The notes: generated from the sequence alone by a model not told the origin. DNA of 47,118 nt from Neosynechococcus sphagnicola sy1 (GCF_000775285.1 NZ_JJML01000005.1:6124-53241); one strand, 5' to 3'; counted from the stretch's first letter, positions 21,298 through 32,805 are shown. Translations and numbers: made by a program.

Positions 21298-22936
21298 TTA
21301 GGGCCTCTGGCTTGGGTCAGTTGCGTGGGGGAGCGATCGCACCACCACGGTGGGGGAAGGTTCGGAGGTACCGTACTTGGGATCGGTAGCGATCGCACTC
21401 AGGCGCATCCCCGCTGGCACTTGGGTGAGGGTGAAGCTAAATTGCCCCTGGGCATTACTGGTAGTGGTGGCAAGGGGTTGACTGAGTGTTCCATAGTTAC
21501 CCCTGGTTTCCTCTACCCGATAGAGTTGGATCTGACAATCCGGATCAGCCTGCCCATCCACAATTACCTGCTGATTCAGTCGTAAAAATTCAGCAGCGAG
21601 GAAGCGGGGGGTCATTGACCGCACCATTGCCCGTCTCGCGGCGGCGGTTGGGGGAATTGCGAGGCGGGTTGGGGCCATCTCCCAGACGTAGGTAGGGGGG
21701 GGTCAATATTCTCTTGGGTGTTGAGGTCAATACTCAGCCCTGCCAACTGTGCAAAGCGATTGTCTTGAATCTGGTTGCGGCGACTCTGGGGGGGCAGCGG
21801 TGACCACCACCCCAGCGCCAGATTGATCCGTAATTTCGTTTGCCATCACCCGGTGATCGTTGCCCATCAGGTAAATGGCGGCGGTAGGGCCTTGTTTGCC
21901 ATTGCCAGTGATCTGATTGTGGTGAATATCCACCGCTCCCACGGGCTTAAACAGATAGATGGCGCTGCCTGCATTTCCTCGAATTAAGTTCCCAGAGATC
22001 GCCGTATTTTGAATTTGACCTTCCAATCGAATCGCATCGGGCATCCCAGTGAAGCCATTGCCCTCGATCAGATTAGCGGAAATTTGCAAGTTTTCGGCTT
22101 CAGCCAGGGTGAAAATACCACTACTTTGATGGGCGGCAATGCGATTCCCTCGAATCTGGGTGCCCCGACCACGCGTAATCCAGACCCCAAAGGCAGAGGC
22201 AGGGTTGGGAGCTACGCCTGTGGGCGCGATCCCTAACCAGTTTTGTTCAATTACCACTCCTTCCGGGGGCAAGGTTTTTGAGGGGGGACGGTGTCGAGTC
22301 GGCAGGCGATCGCCAATCCAAATATCGGCAGGGGGCAGGGAGGCTGTCTCGCGATCGCGCCCCTGGAATCCATAGACGCTCAAGCCCCTGATGGTGACTC
22401 TGTCGGCCAAAATCGTCAGCCCTCGCAAAATCTGGGTTTGGGGAGTCGGGGCGATCGCCACGATGGGAGGGGGCAAGGAAGTGTCAGGGGTGATTCGGTC
22501 GGGGATTGACACTGACCGATAACCGAGCTGAGTGGTGCCATCCACTCTTAAACCAGGGGTAATCAGGGAGGGCAACTCACGGGTGAGGTAAATCGTTGTC
22601 TGTTCGGGGGGAAGGTTGAAGACAATCCGGGGGGGTACTATCCGGAATTTTTTCCACCAGTTGGCGTTCTTGAGGACTCAGACGCTCTAGGGGCAGACTG
22701 CCATCCATCAGTAGGAGGGCTTCCCGCAGGGTAAGCCCCGCATCTGGCTGCGCCTCGCCATCTTGAGCCAGAGTTACCGTCACTTGCAAGCCAGCGGGAC
22801 TGGCTGCTGCACTGGGAGTCGGGATTACCAAAGTTGCCCCACTACCCAGAAGCCAAAGGCCGAGCAGACTCCATTGGCCGACGGGCGATCGCTGCCATGG
22901 ATGAGGAGTGGAATCCGGATAGATCAAATTACTCAT
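21298..22936 (-). CDS. secreted CSLREA / parallel beta-helix protein E (four homopolymer breaks)
   Basis: Start ATG at 22936 overlaps the end of the barrel gene D. Signal peptide about 1-50 (LLGLWLLGSGATLVI...ASPA). Then comes a CSLREA-like entry module (AGLTLREALLLMDGSL, PRIVFNLPPEQTTIYLTREL) and a right-handed beta-helix of repeated G-N-x-I motifs (IRGNRIAAH, ISANLIEGNGF, ISGNLIRGNAG, IHHNQITGNGK). A C-terminal beta-sandwich follows (VDGQADPDCQIQLYRVE). Frames rejoin by dropping one base from each of G7 22629-22635, G7 21788-21794, G8 21695-21702 and G6 21606-21611, giving about 545 residues. The repaired joins (NIDPPYLRLGDGPNPPRNS) read naturally. The role may be carbohydrate or surface binding; unproven. 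Confidence 0.75.
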
Positions 22937-25900
22937 GGGCAAATCTAGGCATTTCTGAGGAAACGGGTTGCACCTGGGACGGTGTTGATGTCTCCGACGA
23001 TTCTGGCGCCGGGGCAACACCGGGAGCTACCACCGCTGGTTGCGGTTGGGTACTTGCAGGAATGGGTTGATCCTGGGTTGCAGTCGGAACAGTTGTCGAG
23101 GTAGCCGGGGCGATCGCTGCGGGGGTAGGTGACCCCTGGGGCGGAGCGATGGGTTGACCGATAGGCGAAGTCGGAGTTTGGGTCGAGGTTGCTGTCGCAG
23201 CTGTGCCAGAAGCAGGCAGTGGTTTCGCGACGGGGGAAGCATTTTGACGACGGGGGCGCATCTTATCTAGTAGCCTAAAGCCTTCAAACAATTGATCCAG
23301 CTTCACGGTAAAGCCCACATAGAAGCCGCCCACCGAGCGATTGCCGCTGAAATCTCGGTCATTGGCATTGCCAAACCCATAGCCAACGGCGAGACGGAGG
23401 TTGGCGGTCAGATAATAACCCGCTTCCACCACCAAGCCTGTTTCACTGTAGTTTGCTGAGGGCTGATTGATCGATCTGGCTTCTGCCACCAGATCGATGC
23501 TGCGGTTGAGGCGATAGGTGACACGAAACTGAGACAGGGTGATGGCGCTGGAATTGGTAAAGTCAGAAGCTAAGTAGGACGTACTACTGCGGAGCGCCAA
23601 CTTACCGTAAAGCTCCCAGCGCCAGTTGGGGGCATAGATCATCTCCACTGCAAGGGTTTGGTCGTTGTTACCCGTGCCACTCCCCAATAAAATTGTTGCG
23701 GGGATCGATGAGGGATTGACGCGAAACTCGTACCGCAACAGGGCATTGAATTTGTCGTTGTTTAAGGGGCGATAGGCCAGACCCAATTTCAGGTCAATAG
23801 TGCTTCCCAGCCCATTCAACTGCTGATTCGCTGCACTGGCCTGTTGATACTGCATCAACATTGTCAGGTTGTTGGTGATCTTACCCGCCACCCCCGCCGT
23901 AATCACGGTATTGCCACCTCCGCCTTGAGCCCAACGCTGCAAGCGGGCACTGGCTTTGAAGTTAGGGTTGTCCGTGTACTCCAGGCCAATACTGTAGCTT
24001 TCGCCGCCTTCAATCCCAAGACCGGAGGAACTCTGTCCCACGGCGTAGGGTTGGGCAAACTGTTGCCCTGCCCCCGTTAGGCTATAAATATCCGAGGCCA
24101 CCCGCTCATAGGCAACATCCAGGGTCAGACCGGGGGCGAGCTTCCAACGCTGGTTTAACCCCAACATCCGTTGGGAGGTGATGCCATTCACCCCTCCTAG
24201 AATGGTGTAGCGAGAGGTCAGGGTCGTATCCGGCCCCAGCTTGTAGTCGCTGATGACTTCCAGATTGGTGAAGGAGTTACTGCCAAACTGCCCCCCGGAA
24301 ATAAACTGCTGGCTCAGTCGCAACTTGATGCCGGGGTAGGCAAGCCAGTCCAGGGCCAGGATGGTGCGATTGGGATAGACCAAATCCTGATCGGCACTGA
24401 GATTTAGCTCATTCTGGGCCTGAAAGCTGATTTTACGGGTGATCGGGACAGTGATCCGGGTACGGAGTTGACTGGAATTACCACTCAGATCCTGGGATAT
24501 GCGATCGACGCGATCGCGGTTAATGTAGTCCAATTCAATGCTGGCAGTGCCAATCCGTTGTTGCACCCCAACGCTAAAGGTGGTGAGGGAATTGTCCACC
24601 TGGCTCCCCGGTACGGCTTCTTGCCCTGGGTTAAAAAGATCTTGGTCATTGAACAGGGGTTGGGGGGCAATGCCAAAGTTGTTTTCCTGGTCAAACTGAA
24701 ACCGCAGATTGGTGCGGGAACCGACTTGAGCAATCACCTGAGTCCCATAGCGAGTCTGACCCGGAACAAAACTAATCGTGGCGTTATTGGCAAACCCTGG
24801 ATCGGCGGTGCGGTAGTAAGCCTGAATCTTAATATTGTCGTTAATGGAGCCATCAAACTCAAAGCGAAAGGCGGAACCACTGACGGGGCCAAGGTATTCC
24901 GAAGTATTGCTAGAGTGGGCATACTCCGCAATCAAGGTTCCCCGTGGCCCCAGGGAAATCAGGGTATCGGCTCCATAGAGTTCAAAGGTACGAACCCCCT
25001 GGTTTTCTTGGACGTAGGTGGCTCCAATCCAGCTTTCGTTGTTCAAATCCCGCGACAGATGATACCGTACTCGTCCCGCATAGATACTGGTGGTGCTGCC
25101 TTGACTGTCGAATTGGTAGGTGACAACAATTTGTCGCACCAGGACTGTGCCAGTATCACTCAGATCTGTGCGCAGAATCGGTCGCTTGAACAGCACCGTT
25201 CCCCGGTCGTAGTCAATGTCGTAGTCCAGACCTCGGGTCAACTGAGTTCGCTGCACAACGGTTCCGGGACGATCAAACTCCTGTAGTTCTAGAGACACCG
25301 ATTCACTGCCGGGTAACACTAGTCGTTGGGAGAGGAAGTAAAACCCACTGGTGCCATCCGGGGCGATGGTATCCCGCTGAAACCCTTGGACATCATCCCC
25401 ATAAAAGGCCGTGATCTGGAGATTGCCAAAGTTATAGTTGGCCTTAAAGCCGTGGAGTTGGCGAGAAGTGGCGGTGAAATACTGCGATCGCGTCGAGAAT
25501 TCATCCGTGTTATAGTCACCCCACATGAAATAGTCTTGGTTGCGTTCGAATCGTAGGTAAACACTATCTTCCGATCGGGCAATCCGCTGACTCGTAGAGC
25601 TGTCCCCATAGGTTGAATAGGTGGCGCAGGCCGGGACATCCTGACTCAACCCCGTTCGCCCACTACAGTCCTGGTTAATGGTGCCATTACTGTTGTAGGC
25701 TCCCGTAAACAGCCAACCGCCAATGCTGCCCGTGGCAAACACCGCAGAGTTAACATCTAATTGCGAGCTATTGTCCCCATTCGCCGGCAGAAAATCCCGA
25801 AAACTGCCAAAAAAATTGTTCCCCCGGCCGCCATATCGAAAGTCCAGAACCCCCGTCAACAAGCTAGGCCGCAGTGCCGTTACAAACTCTAGGCGAGAAT

Positions 25901-26883
25901 AGGCTTCTAGAGTGCCAGCAGACGCCCGAATCCGGACAATTTTTGCTTCCAGACCCGATTGCAGCGTGGCGGTAAACTGTCCCTGCTGGGTTTGAACTTG
26001 AAAACCGGGCTGATCTTTGTCGTAATCCACGCCAATGAAGGTGCCGGCGGAGGTGTTCAGGGTGACAATGGTATCTTGATTCGCCTGGTTCCCCTGAGTA
26101 TCGAGTAACTTCCCCCGCACCGTTGCCGTCGATCTCCCATCAGCTGGAATCCGACTCTCTAGGGTCTCGACACTGATCCGGTCTGCCAACCCCCGCACCC
26201 GAACCGATACGGTCACCGGCTGACCTGCGGTGCCGCCTTCCGTTGCCTGAGCCTTGAGGATATTTTCTCCCGGCCCCAAAGAGACCCCATACCAGGTTTG
26301 GGTGACTAGGTTATTCGTGGCATCGGTTTCAGTGCGACCAATCAGGGAGGCATCCACGGCAATGCCGTTCACCCACAGTTGCACCTCACTGCCAACGGCA
26401 AATTGCACCGTGATCGTTGCTGCGGGGGCATCCAACACTGAGTGAGTCAGGGGACTGAGAATTCTCACCGCTCCGGGAGCCAGCGGTACTGTTAGGGGAT
26501 GATCGGGGTTCCCCGCAGTGGGAGCGGTGTTTATCGGGGGTGGCAGAGGGGTACCAACCGGAACAGGAGCGGGAGCCACGGTGGCGGCAGGCACCATCGG
26601 TGGCGGTAAGGGCGTACCGATGGGAGTCGGGACAGCAGGGGTGACAACGGGGGGTAGGAGGTTCAATGGCAGGAGATCCTGGGGTTTCAGCTGCCACCTC
26701 CGGGGTGGTGACAGCAGCAGGTTGGCTCCCCTCTGGGGTGATGGGTGGTGTGGCGGACTCAGCCAGCACCTTGCCGGGAACAGCTAAGAGCGTTAGGGCC
26801 ACCAGGTGAGTCAAGAGATGACGGCAGACCTTAAAACAGACGGTAAAGTAGTCCTCTAACCCTCCCTGCCGTTCCCTGCTCAT
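22929..26883 (-). CDS. outer-membrane beta-barrel protein D with Ig-like domain (one homopolymer break)
   Basis: About 1,317 residues after removing one base from G6 at 26649-26654. Signal peptide (LLTHLVALTLLAVPGKVLAE), then a Pro-rich linker with PLPPP repeats. An Ig-like stretch (VRILSPLTHSVLDAP, VQLWVNGIAV) is followed by a Big_1/invasin-like domain (IPADGRSTATVRGKLLD, IVTLNTSAGTF). Next come about 850 residues of alternating amphipathic strands with aromatic ends (DYFMWGDYNTDEF, YDIDYDRGTVLFKRPI, IRYRLNRS-like segments), as in a large outer-membrane barrel. The last ~100 residues are a Pro/Thr/Ser-rich tail. ATG at 26883 overlaps the stop of gene C. I do not recognise a named family; it is the likely membrane anchor or exporter of the cluster. 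Confidence 0.78.
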
Positions 26884-29536
26884 TTGCCCCCCCCCTCCTG
26901 AGTGGCAGGGGTAACGGCAAAATTCATGCGTACCAGGCTCCCCGGAGAAAGTTTCACCAGCCGAGAGGGGCTGTTGCGCTCCTTGAAGAACAGATTGGGA
27001 GCCAGGTTGTAACCAGGGGTGCTGGTCAGATCGAGAATGCCGGTACGGTATCCGGGTAGCACATTCTGCACCGAGAACAGACCATTGATGTCGGTGGTGA
27101 TCCGGTTGCCATCATCCATAAACACCACAGCATTGGGTACCCCTGCTTCCCCTGGTTGCTGTTCTCCATCAAAGTTTTTGTCCACAAACACCCGACCAAT
27201 GATGGTGCCAGTGTCGGCAAGAATGCCGGGTCGGATCAGCAGCCGATAAATCGCAGGGCCATCTCGAACCGTTGTGCCGTTGATCGATCGCTGGGCTGCT
27301 ACAACGGCTGAGTTCTGGCCTGTTCCCCGCAGAGCATCGGGGGTCAAAACCACGGCATAGGCAATGGTTAAACTTTGACCCGCTGGGAGGGTCACACCGG
27401 GAACCTCAAAGGTAATGGTGGAGCCACTGGTGCTGCTGGTGAGGGTGACTGGGGTGTCGCCCACCTGGCCGCGCACCGATCGCCCCAGAAAGTTCATCCC
27501 CAGGGGTAGAGTATCGGTGACCACTAGATTGTTCACATCTCCGGTGGAGAGGTTCTTCACCAGTAAGCGGTAGATGACGGTATCCCCTGGTTCTCCGGCA
27601 GCGCGATCGCTGGACTTGATAATTTGGAGCTCCTGGGCTTGACAGACCCCGACATCCAGATCCAACACTGCCAAGACCAGACCGACACTGGCAGCATTCG
27701 TAATGTCCAGGGTGGCAGTCACAGACGTACTGTTGTCGGTGGCGCTGATGGGTTTTCCATCCAAAGAAGTCGCCGTATAGGTGACGGTATCTCCCGAAAC
27801 GGAGGTCACCTGCAACCGAATCCGCCGCTCTTCATAAACCGAGTCTGGGGGCGGATTAATTAACAGAATGTAGGTGCTGCCGGGATTGAGCTGCCCTTCC
27901 TGGGGACTGAGCAGGAAGTTGTAGGTGCCTTCATTGCCATTGGTGAGAAAAAAAGGATTGCTGTTTTGGGTGTTGGGTGACAGCCCCAGAGGCACAGAGT
28001 TGCCGGGGTTATCGGGTACTTCCGTGGCAACCAGGGGCACCCGACCAGCAATGTCCCCGGACAGTCCCGATGGATCGGTGGGGAAAAACAACCCCATGGA
28101 GAAACCCGTGTAGTCCGGCAAGGTTTCCCCGGCACAGCCTGTGATTTTCCCAAAGGGGTCAACGAGATTGGTTTCACTCCCGCCAGAGTTGGAGGCGGGA
28201 ATCACGACCGTCTCTTCTGGAGTGGGAGTGGGAGTGGGAGTCGGGGTGGGAGTGGGAGTCGGGGTAGGGGTGGGAGTCGGGGTAGGAGTGGGAGTCGGGG
28301 TAGGAGTGGGAGTTACACAACTGGTCACCACATTGGTGCCCGTCTCAATGTCCGTGGAGCTGGCAGTCACTGGAGCGGTGGTGATATCCGTGATTGCCGC
28401 TGGCCCGGTGACCGTCACCTGAAAATGGTCGTTTTGGCTCTGAATCCCCAGGGTGATCGTTGCCCCATCCGTCAAGGCGGTACTCACCTGCACGGCGGCA
28501 TTCATTTCAATTTTTACCCCCCGCTGGGATTTCCACTTCGCGCATCGCACTGGTGGCTGGGGAGGTGGAAGGTGCAGTCGGAGTAGCGCTGTTCGCCCCT
28601 TGGGGATTGGAACTTACCCCACTGCCCATGGGTACCAGCAGCTTGCTGGGGGTGTCATCGGCATTTTTGAGAATAAAACGGTAATAGAGGATTTGCCCTT
28701 GATATAGCGCGGTCTGAGTCTGCGATCGCCGCAGGCTATTCAGTTCCTCCCCCAGAGACTCCCAGGTTTGATCAATAATCTCGGCTTTGCCCGGTACGGC
28801 TTGGGTCATAGCCGCTAGCACCGCTGTAGCGGTCTCTGCCACGGTGGCTTGATCGGGAGCTGTCACCACCGCTGCATAGGCGCTGCGACTGGCGGTGTCC
28901 GCTTCCGCCTCCGTCAGATTCGCGGCTCTCAGGGTGGCCTTCGCCAGTTTGAAGATCAGCAGAGTGGCAATCCGCTCCCGTTTAGAGCCCTGGAATTTGT
29001 CCAACACCCCACCCTGGCGCGATTGCGTCAAGGTTTTGTCGATAGCCTCCGATGCCTGCTGAAGCGTTGCTTTCAGGCGCAGTCTTACGAGAACCTTGGC
29101 GATCGCCCGCACCATGCGGGTGGCCTCGACCTTGTTGACCCCCTGTTGGATCAGATCGGCGCGCAGGGAACCCAATACCGCCCCCAGCACCACCCGTCCC
29201 CTGCCGTCCCGCACCCCGCCTCGGGCAACATTCAGGATGCGTGCTGCGCGAGATCTCGTATTGTTGACCGACCGAGCCGTTGTCCCTTTAATTTCCTGTT
29301 GGCTGCTTGCTCCCTGGTTCCTGGCTGCCTGCGGGGTTTTTCCGCTCTGATCTAGGGTAAGGTTGCCCTCCTGGTAGCTGAAATCCGCTTGATTTTCTAA
29401 GGCAGTTCCTGCACAGGTGGTCTGGGAGGTTTGCGATCGCGCAGGTGCCAGCATCGGTAGCAATGTGCCACCGACTAGGGCGATCGCCAGCAGAAATCGA
29501 CCCCCCCCTTTTGGCTATGTGAGGATGCCATTGCAC
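26880..29536 (-). CDS. secreted DUF11 / SdrD-like protein C with Pro-Thr repeat (two homopolymer breaks)
   Basis: About 884 residues. Signal peptide FLLAIALVGGTLLPMLAPARS. Residues about 60-260 are unusually helical and Arg/Lys-rich (RAARILNVARGGVRDGR, MVRAIAKVLVRLRLKATL). Then follow a beta-rich segment (DGATITLGIQSQNDHF), a Pro-Thr dipeptide array, a DUF11 unit (GEPGDTVIYRLLVKNLS) and a C-terminal SdrD B-like module (GRVFVDKNFDGEQQPGEAGV, ITTDINGLFSVQNVLPG). Breaks are at C6 28517-28522 (gives EIPAGVKIEMNAAVQ) and C8 29501-29508. The start is GTG 29536 if the second run is one base too long, or ATG 29531 if it is one base too short. The stop overlaps the start of D (ATGA). Confidence 0.77.
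28218..28313 (-). repeat. Pro-Thr minisatellite
   Basis: About 96 bp of hexamer-based repeat (GTGGGAGT, GTCGGGGTAG units on the plus strand) coding for a continuous (Pro-Thr)n run in protein C. It is a flexible linker and a probable length-variable tract. Confidence 0.9.
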
Positions 29537-29558
29537 AGGTGAATTCCCTTAAAACTGC

Positions 29559-30131
29559 TTAGCGCACGCGCACTTGATAAATCACTTTGGCGATCGCCTT
29601 GGAGGGAATTGCCTGACTCAGCTTCCAGCGCACATGGGTATAGGCATCGGCAGGGGCAGGGCGGGTTTCCATCCGACCATCGGCCAGTTTTACCTGCACC
29701 GTGGGCTTTTCGATAAAGCTCTTGCCTCCATCAATGCTGTAGGTAATCACAGCGCCGCCATTGGTAATCGCTGATGCCGAATTCAGGATATAAATGGTGG
29801 ATTTGGGAATTGGCTGGGTAATCACCACATTGCTGGCGGCACGATTGCCCAGGTTGTTGGTACTGACGGTGTAGCGAACCACATCTCCAGGTTTTACCGC
29901 CGTGCGATCCCCAACGGGCTGCCACGTCACTTTTTCCTGTCCCTGGGCATCCTTTTCCAAAACGCGCTTTTCAGCCACTAGGGCCAGCTTCAGTTCTGGC
30001 TTGGCAGAGGCTGCTTGGGCGATCAAGACTTCAGCAGTGCTGGAGCTGAGCGCCAAAGCCGACAGATTGCCAACCTGAGTAGAGACCAAAAGCGTCAAGA
30101 CTCCCAGGCCAGATAAACACAGATATTTCAT
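29559..30131 (-). CDS. small secreted DUF11 protein B
   Basis: 190 residues from the ATG at 30131, which follows GGAGG. Signal peptide LCLSGLGVLTLLVSTQVG. One DUF11 unit forms most of the protein: KPGDVVRYTVSTNNLGNRAA, NVVITQPIPKSTIYIL and the closing VRWKLSQAIPSKAIAKVIYQV. It is the only gene of the block without a frame break. It lies 22 bp before gene C on the same strand, so the two are probably co-translated from one mRNA. It may be a single-domain subunit or cap that interacts with the longer DUF11 proteins. Confidence 0.85.
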   Translation of the reverse strand: MKYLCLSGLGVLTLLVSTQVGNLSALALSSSTAEVLIAQAASAKPELKLALVAEKRVLEKDAQGQEKVTWQPVGDRTAVKPGDVVRYTVSTNNLGNRAASNVVITQPIPKSTIYILNSASAITNGGAVITYSIDGGKSFIEKPTVQVKLADGRMETRPAPADAYTHVRWKLSQAIPSKAIAKVIYQVRVR

Positions 30132-30207
30132 TGTCATGTCCTCCAGTAGTAACCTTTACTGTTGCTTCCCTCGCTCACCCATCCGCCTAGAGACAACAGA
30201 TATTGAA

Positions 30208-30243
30208 GTCAGGAGACACCCCCATCCAGGGATGCCCCCTGAC
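30208..30243. repeat. stem-loop between genes A and B
   Basis: GTCAGG (30208-30213) pairs with CCTGAC (30238-30243), with an inner CATC/GATG stem. It lies in the 124-bp gap between A and B, the largest gap in the block, and may be a processing or partial termination site. Confidence 0.4.
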
Positions 30244-30255
30244 TTGCCCGCTGGC

Positions 30256-32805
30256 CTAGTTCACCTTTCGTTGGAAGGTAAAGGTTCCAGTACTCCCTGG
30301 ATTCACCGTGCCGGGGCTATTGACATATCGGGTCACGGTGGTTCCGGTTGCCGGGTCAGAAGTTCCCAACAACGTCGCACCGTTGAAGAACTGCAACGGA
30401 GTCACAGGGGACACCACCGTACCCAACTGGTGGGTTGTGAAGGCCGCCCAGTTATTGCTACCCGAAGCGCCATTTTCATTGATCACCAAACCACTGGCGG
30501 TGAGGCTGACGCTGCCCACCCCTGTGGCGGTGGCAATATTCGTGTAGGTAATCCGGTACTCGATGATATTGCCGGGAGCCGGGGTCTTAGCCGCAGTACT
30601 AAACGGTGCCTTGACCACCCGTGACGGATGGCCCACTTCCTTGAAGAATCCGGGATTCCTTCAGCAGGGTGACGTAGCCAGTGTAAAGCCGATCAATCTT
30701 AATGTTGAAGATTGGTTCTGCCGTTGCACCATCAAAGATGTTATCCGTGTCGCTGTCCACAAACGCTGCAATCGGAATCGGGAAGGGAGTTGTCTGGGAC
30801 GTGCCTGCTGGCAGGTTCACCGTCACGGTGTAATCAATACTGGTCGGCCCGACAAACCCAGAGAACCGTACCGGACTGGCGGGGGGAGAAACCGTATCCC
30901 ACGAACTCCCTGTCGCGTCCCAGGTATAGGTCGCAGACTGAGCCCCCAGGGTAATGGTGACCGTCGTACCGTTCGGCAATCCAGCATTCGTCCCAAAGGC
31001 TGTATTCGGATCGGTTTGATTGGCACCTGTCCCATCCGCCGCTGCATCTGCCAGGGAGGGGGTAATGGGGCGAATCACCACGTTATCCAGGGTGCTGGAG
31101 CCAGGGTTGCGCACCGTATTGTTAAACGTCACCGCAGCCGGATCGAAGGTTGCCTGACTGTTGGCTGGCATATCCGTCGAGGACTTGTTGACAAAGTCCG
31201 TTTGGTTGGTGTTGTCTGGCCCGGTTGCTGCGGGTTGCCCCCCAGGACCATTGAGAATGTTACCCGCTGGAGTCAACGTAAAGACGTTATCTTCCCCGTT
31301 TGGCCCCGTACCGGTGTTGTTGTTGTTGTTATCAACGCCATCGGCAGTAGGATTGGCAACCCCAGTCGTTGGTGTGCCCCCAGCTCCGGTGGGATCCGTG
31401 GTCGTTCCGTCAGCATTAAAGTTGTTGGGCTGTTGGTCACCGGATTCGTCATAGTTGACGACATTGCTCGTATCCCCTTGGGTTTCACCCACTGCCTGGG
31501 CAATGTTGGCAATCTGGCCACCCCCAGCAGTCACCCCCGAAGTCGTTACCCGGAACTGGAAACCATTGGCATTGGTGACCGTTGTGTCACCGGGAGCCAT
31601 GGTTCCCGTAAAGAAGAAACCAACCCGTGTAATCGTTCCGCCCGGAACCGTGGTAGACCACTGGGCATTGATAGCTGAGGTTGTCGTCGCCGTCGTGGTG
31701 TAGATTCTGATCCAGCCAGCTGGCAATGCGGGGTTAAAGCTGGTATCCAGAGTGGTATTCGCTGGAATCGCATCGGAAACCAGGATCACCGGGGTACCTG
31801 CTGCCACCCCTCCAGCACCGGTAATGGCATTGGTGATTGCGGTTCCTTCCAAGGTTCCCGGCAGGAAGGAACTGTTGGGTGAGGTCTGCTGCACCCGCAA
31901 ATCTAGGCGGTAGGTAATTAAGTCATCGGAGAAGGTCGCCGGAGTCCCCAGATTGGTATAGAGGGACTGGGTTTTCAACACTGTTGCCAAGGCGCGGGTG
32001 GTAATCGCGGAAGCTACGGTCGTCTGTTGGAAGGCACTGGCTTCCCGCTCATTATTGACGGGTGCACCGGCAGTATCGCCATTGGTGGTGCCGGAGTTAT
32101 CCACCGTTCGGACTTCATCGGCGTTGGCTCCATCCGTGGCACTATCTTGGTTCTGAGTTCCGGCACTATTGTCATTGGCACCCGTGTTACCCAAGGTGAC
32201 ACTGATGACCGTCCCTGCCCCCAAGGACGGGATTCACCGTCACCGGGACGCGCACTTTCACCGTGACCCCCGGCTGCAAAGGAACCCGTAAACCCAGGAA
32301 TCTGAGCTGCTACTGCACTCACAAAGGTGCTATCCGTCGTCAGGCCAGAGGCTGGCACATTCACTGGCGTGGTTAGCGTCACCCCATTGATGGCCGTAAC
32401 CTGCATAGAGCCGGTCAACGTCGCGTTGGTAATGGTCGGGGAATTGGTAATAAAGAGGGTGGTGGGATCATTACCCACGTTGGTGATCAAGAAGTCGTAG
32501 TTGAGGACATCTCCGGGAATCACACTACCGCTGTTGACATCTGTAATCCCCGCCGGGACGTTGGTAACACCCGCAACTTCCGCCACCGTCACGGTCACCG
32601 TGTTTGACGTGGCATTAATATCAGTGCCCGGATTGTTTGGGTCTTGGTAGGTCGCTGTCGCCGTGTTGCTAATGGTGGTTCCGGCAGACGTGGAAGGAGC
32701 CGTTTGAGCCAGGATGGGCGCGGCGAGCTGGAAAGTGGTGCCGCCAACTAGCAGACTGGTCACAGCGAGTTTTCGACAATATCGACGGATCTGCTTACTT
32801 TTCAT
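30256..32805 (-). CDS. secreted DUF11-type protein A (three frame breaks)
   Basis: First gene of the block, about 848 residues. ATG at 32805; signal peptide LAVTSLLVGGTTFQLAAPILAQ. An N-terminal segment (ISNTATATYQDPNNPG, SGSVIPGDVLNYDFLITNVG) and several further beta-sandwich units follow. These include AGTVISVTLGNTGANDNSAG and the C-terminal APGNIIEYRITYTNIATATG with FTFQRKV at the end. Breaks are at C5 32267-32271 (gives FAAGVTVKVRVPVTVNP), C5 32218-32222 (gives VLGAGTVISV) and a third at about 30606-30612 that is not in a long run (best join TGGQGTFSTAAKTPAPG). The protein is poor in charged residues and rich in Asn, Thr and Gly, as in extracellular fibre proteins. Confidence 0.75.

Noticed and set aside
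24468-25286. 272-residue plus-strand ORF inside the barrel gene
   Set aside because: It is antisense to a clear outer-membrane protein reading frame with no start signal or family pattern.
28141-28422. Plus-strand ORF with a long (Val-Gly)n run
   Set aside because: It is the antisense shadow of the Pro-Thr repeat in protein C.
30563-31678. 371-residue plus-strand ORF
   Set aside because: It lies antisense to protein A, is rich in Arg, Gly and Cys, and has no domain sense; a shadow of a GC-rich gene.
18195-32805. The surface block as a prophage tail module or a type V/two-partner secretion locus
   Set aside because: No phage structural genes, no TpsB-type POTRA-barrel pattern, no autotransporter passenger; DUF11 and SdrD-like domains fit a surface structure better.
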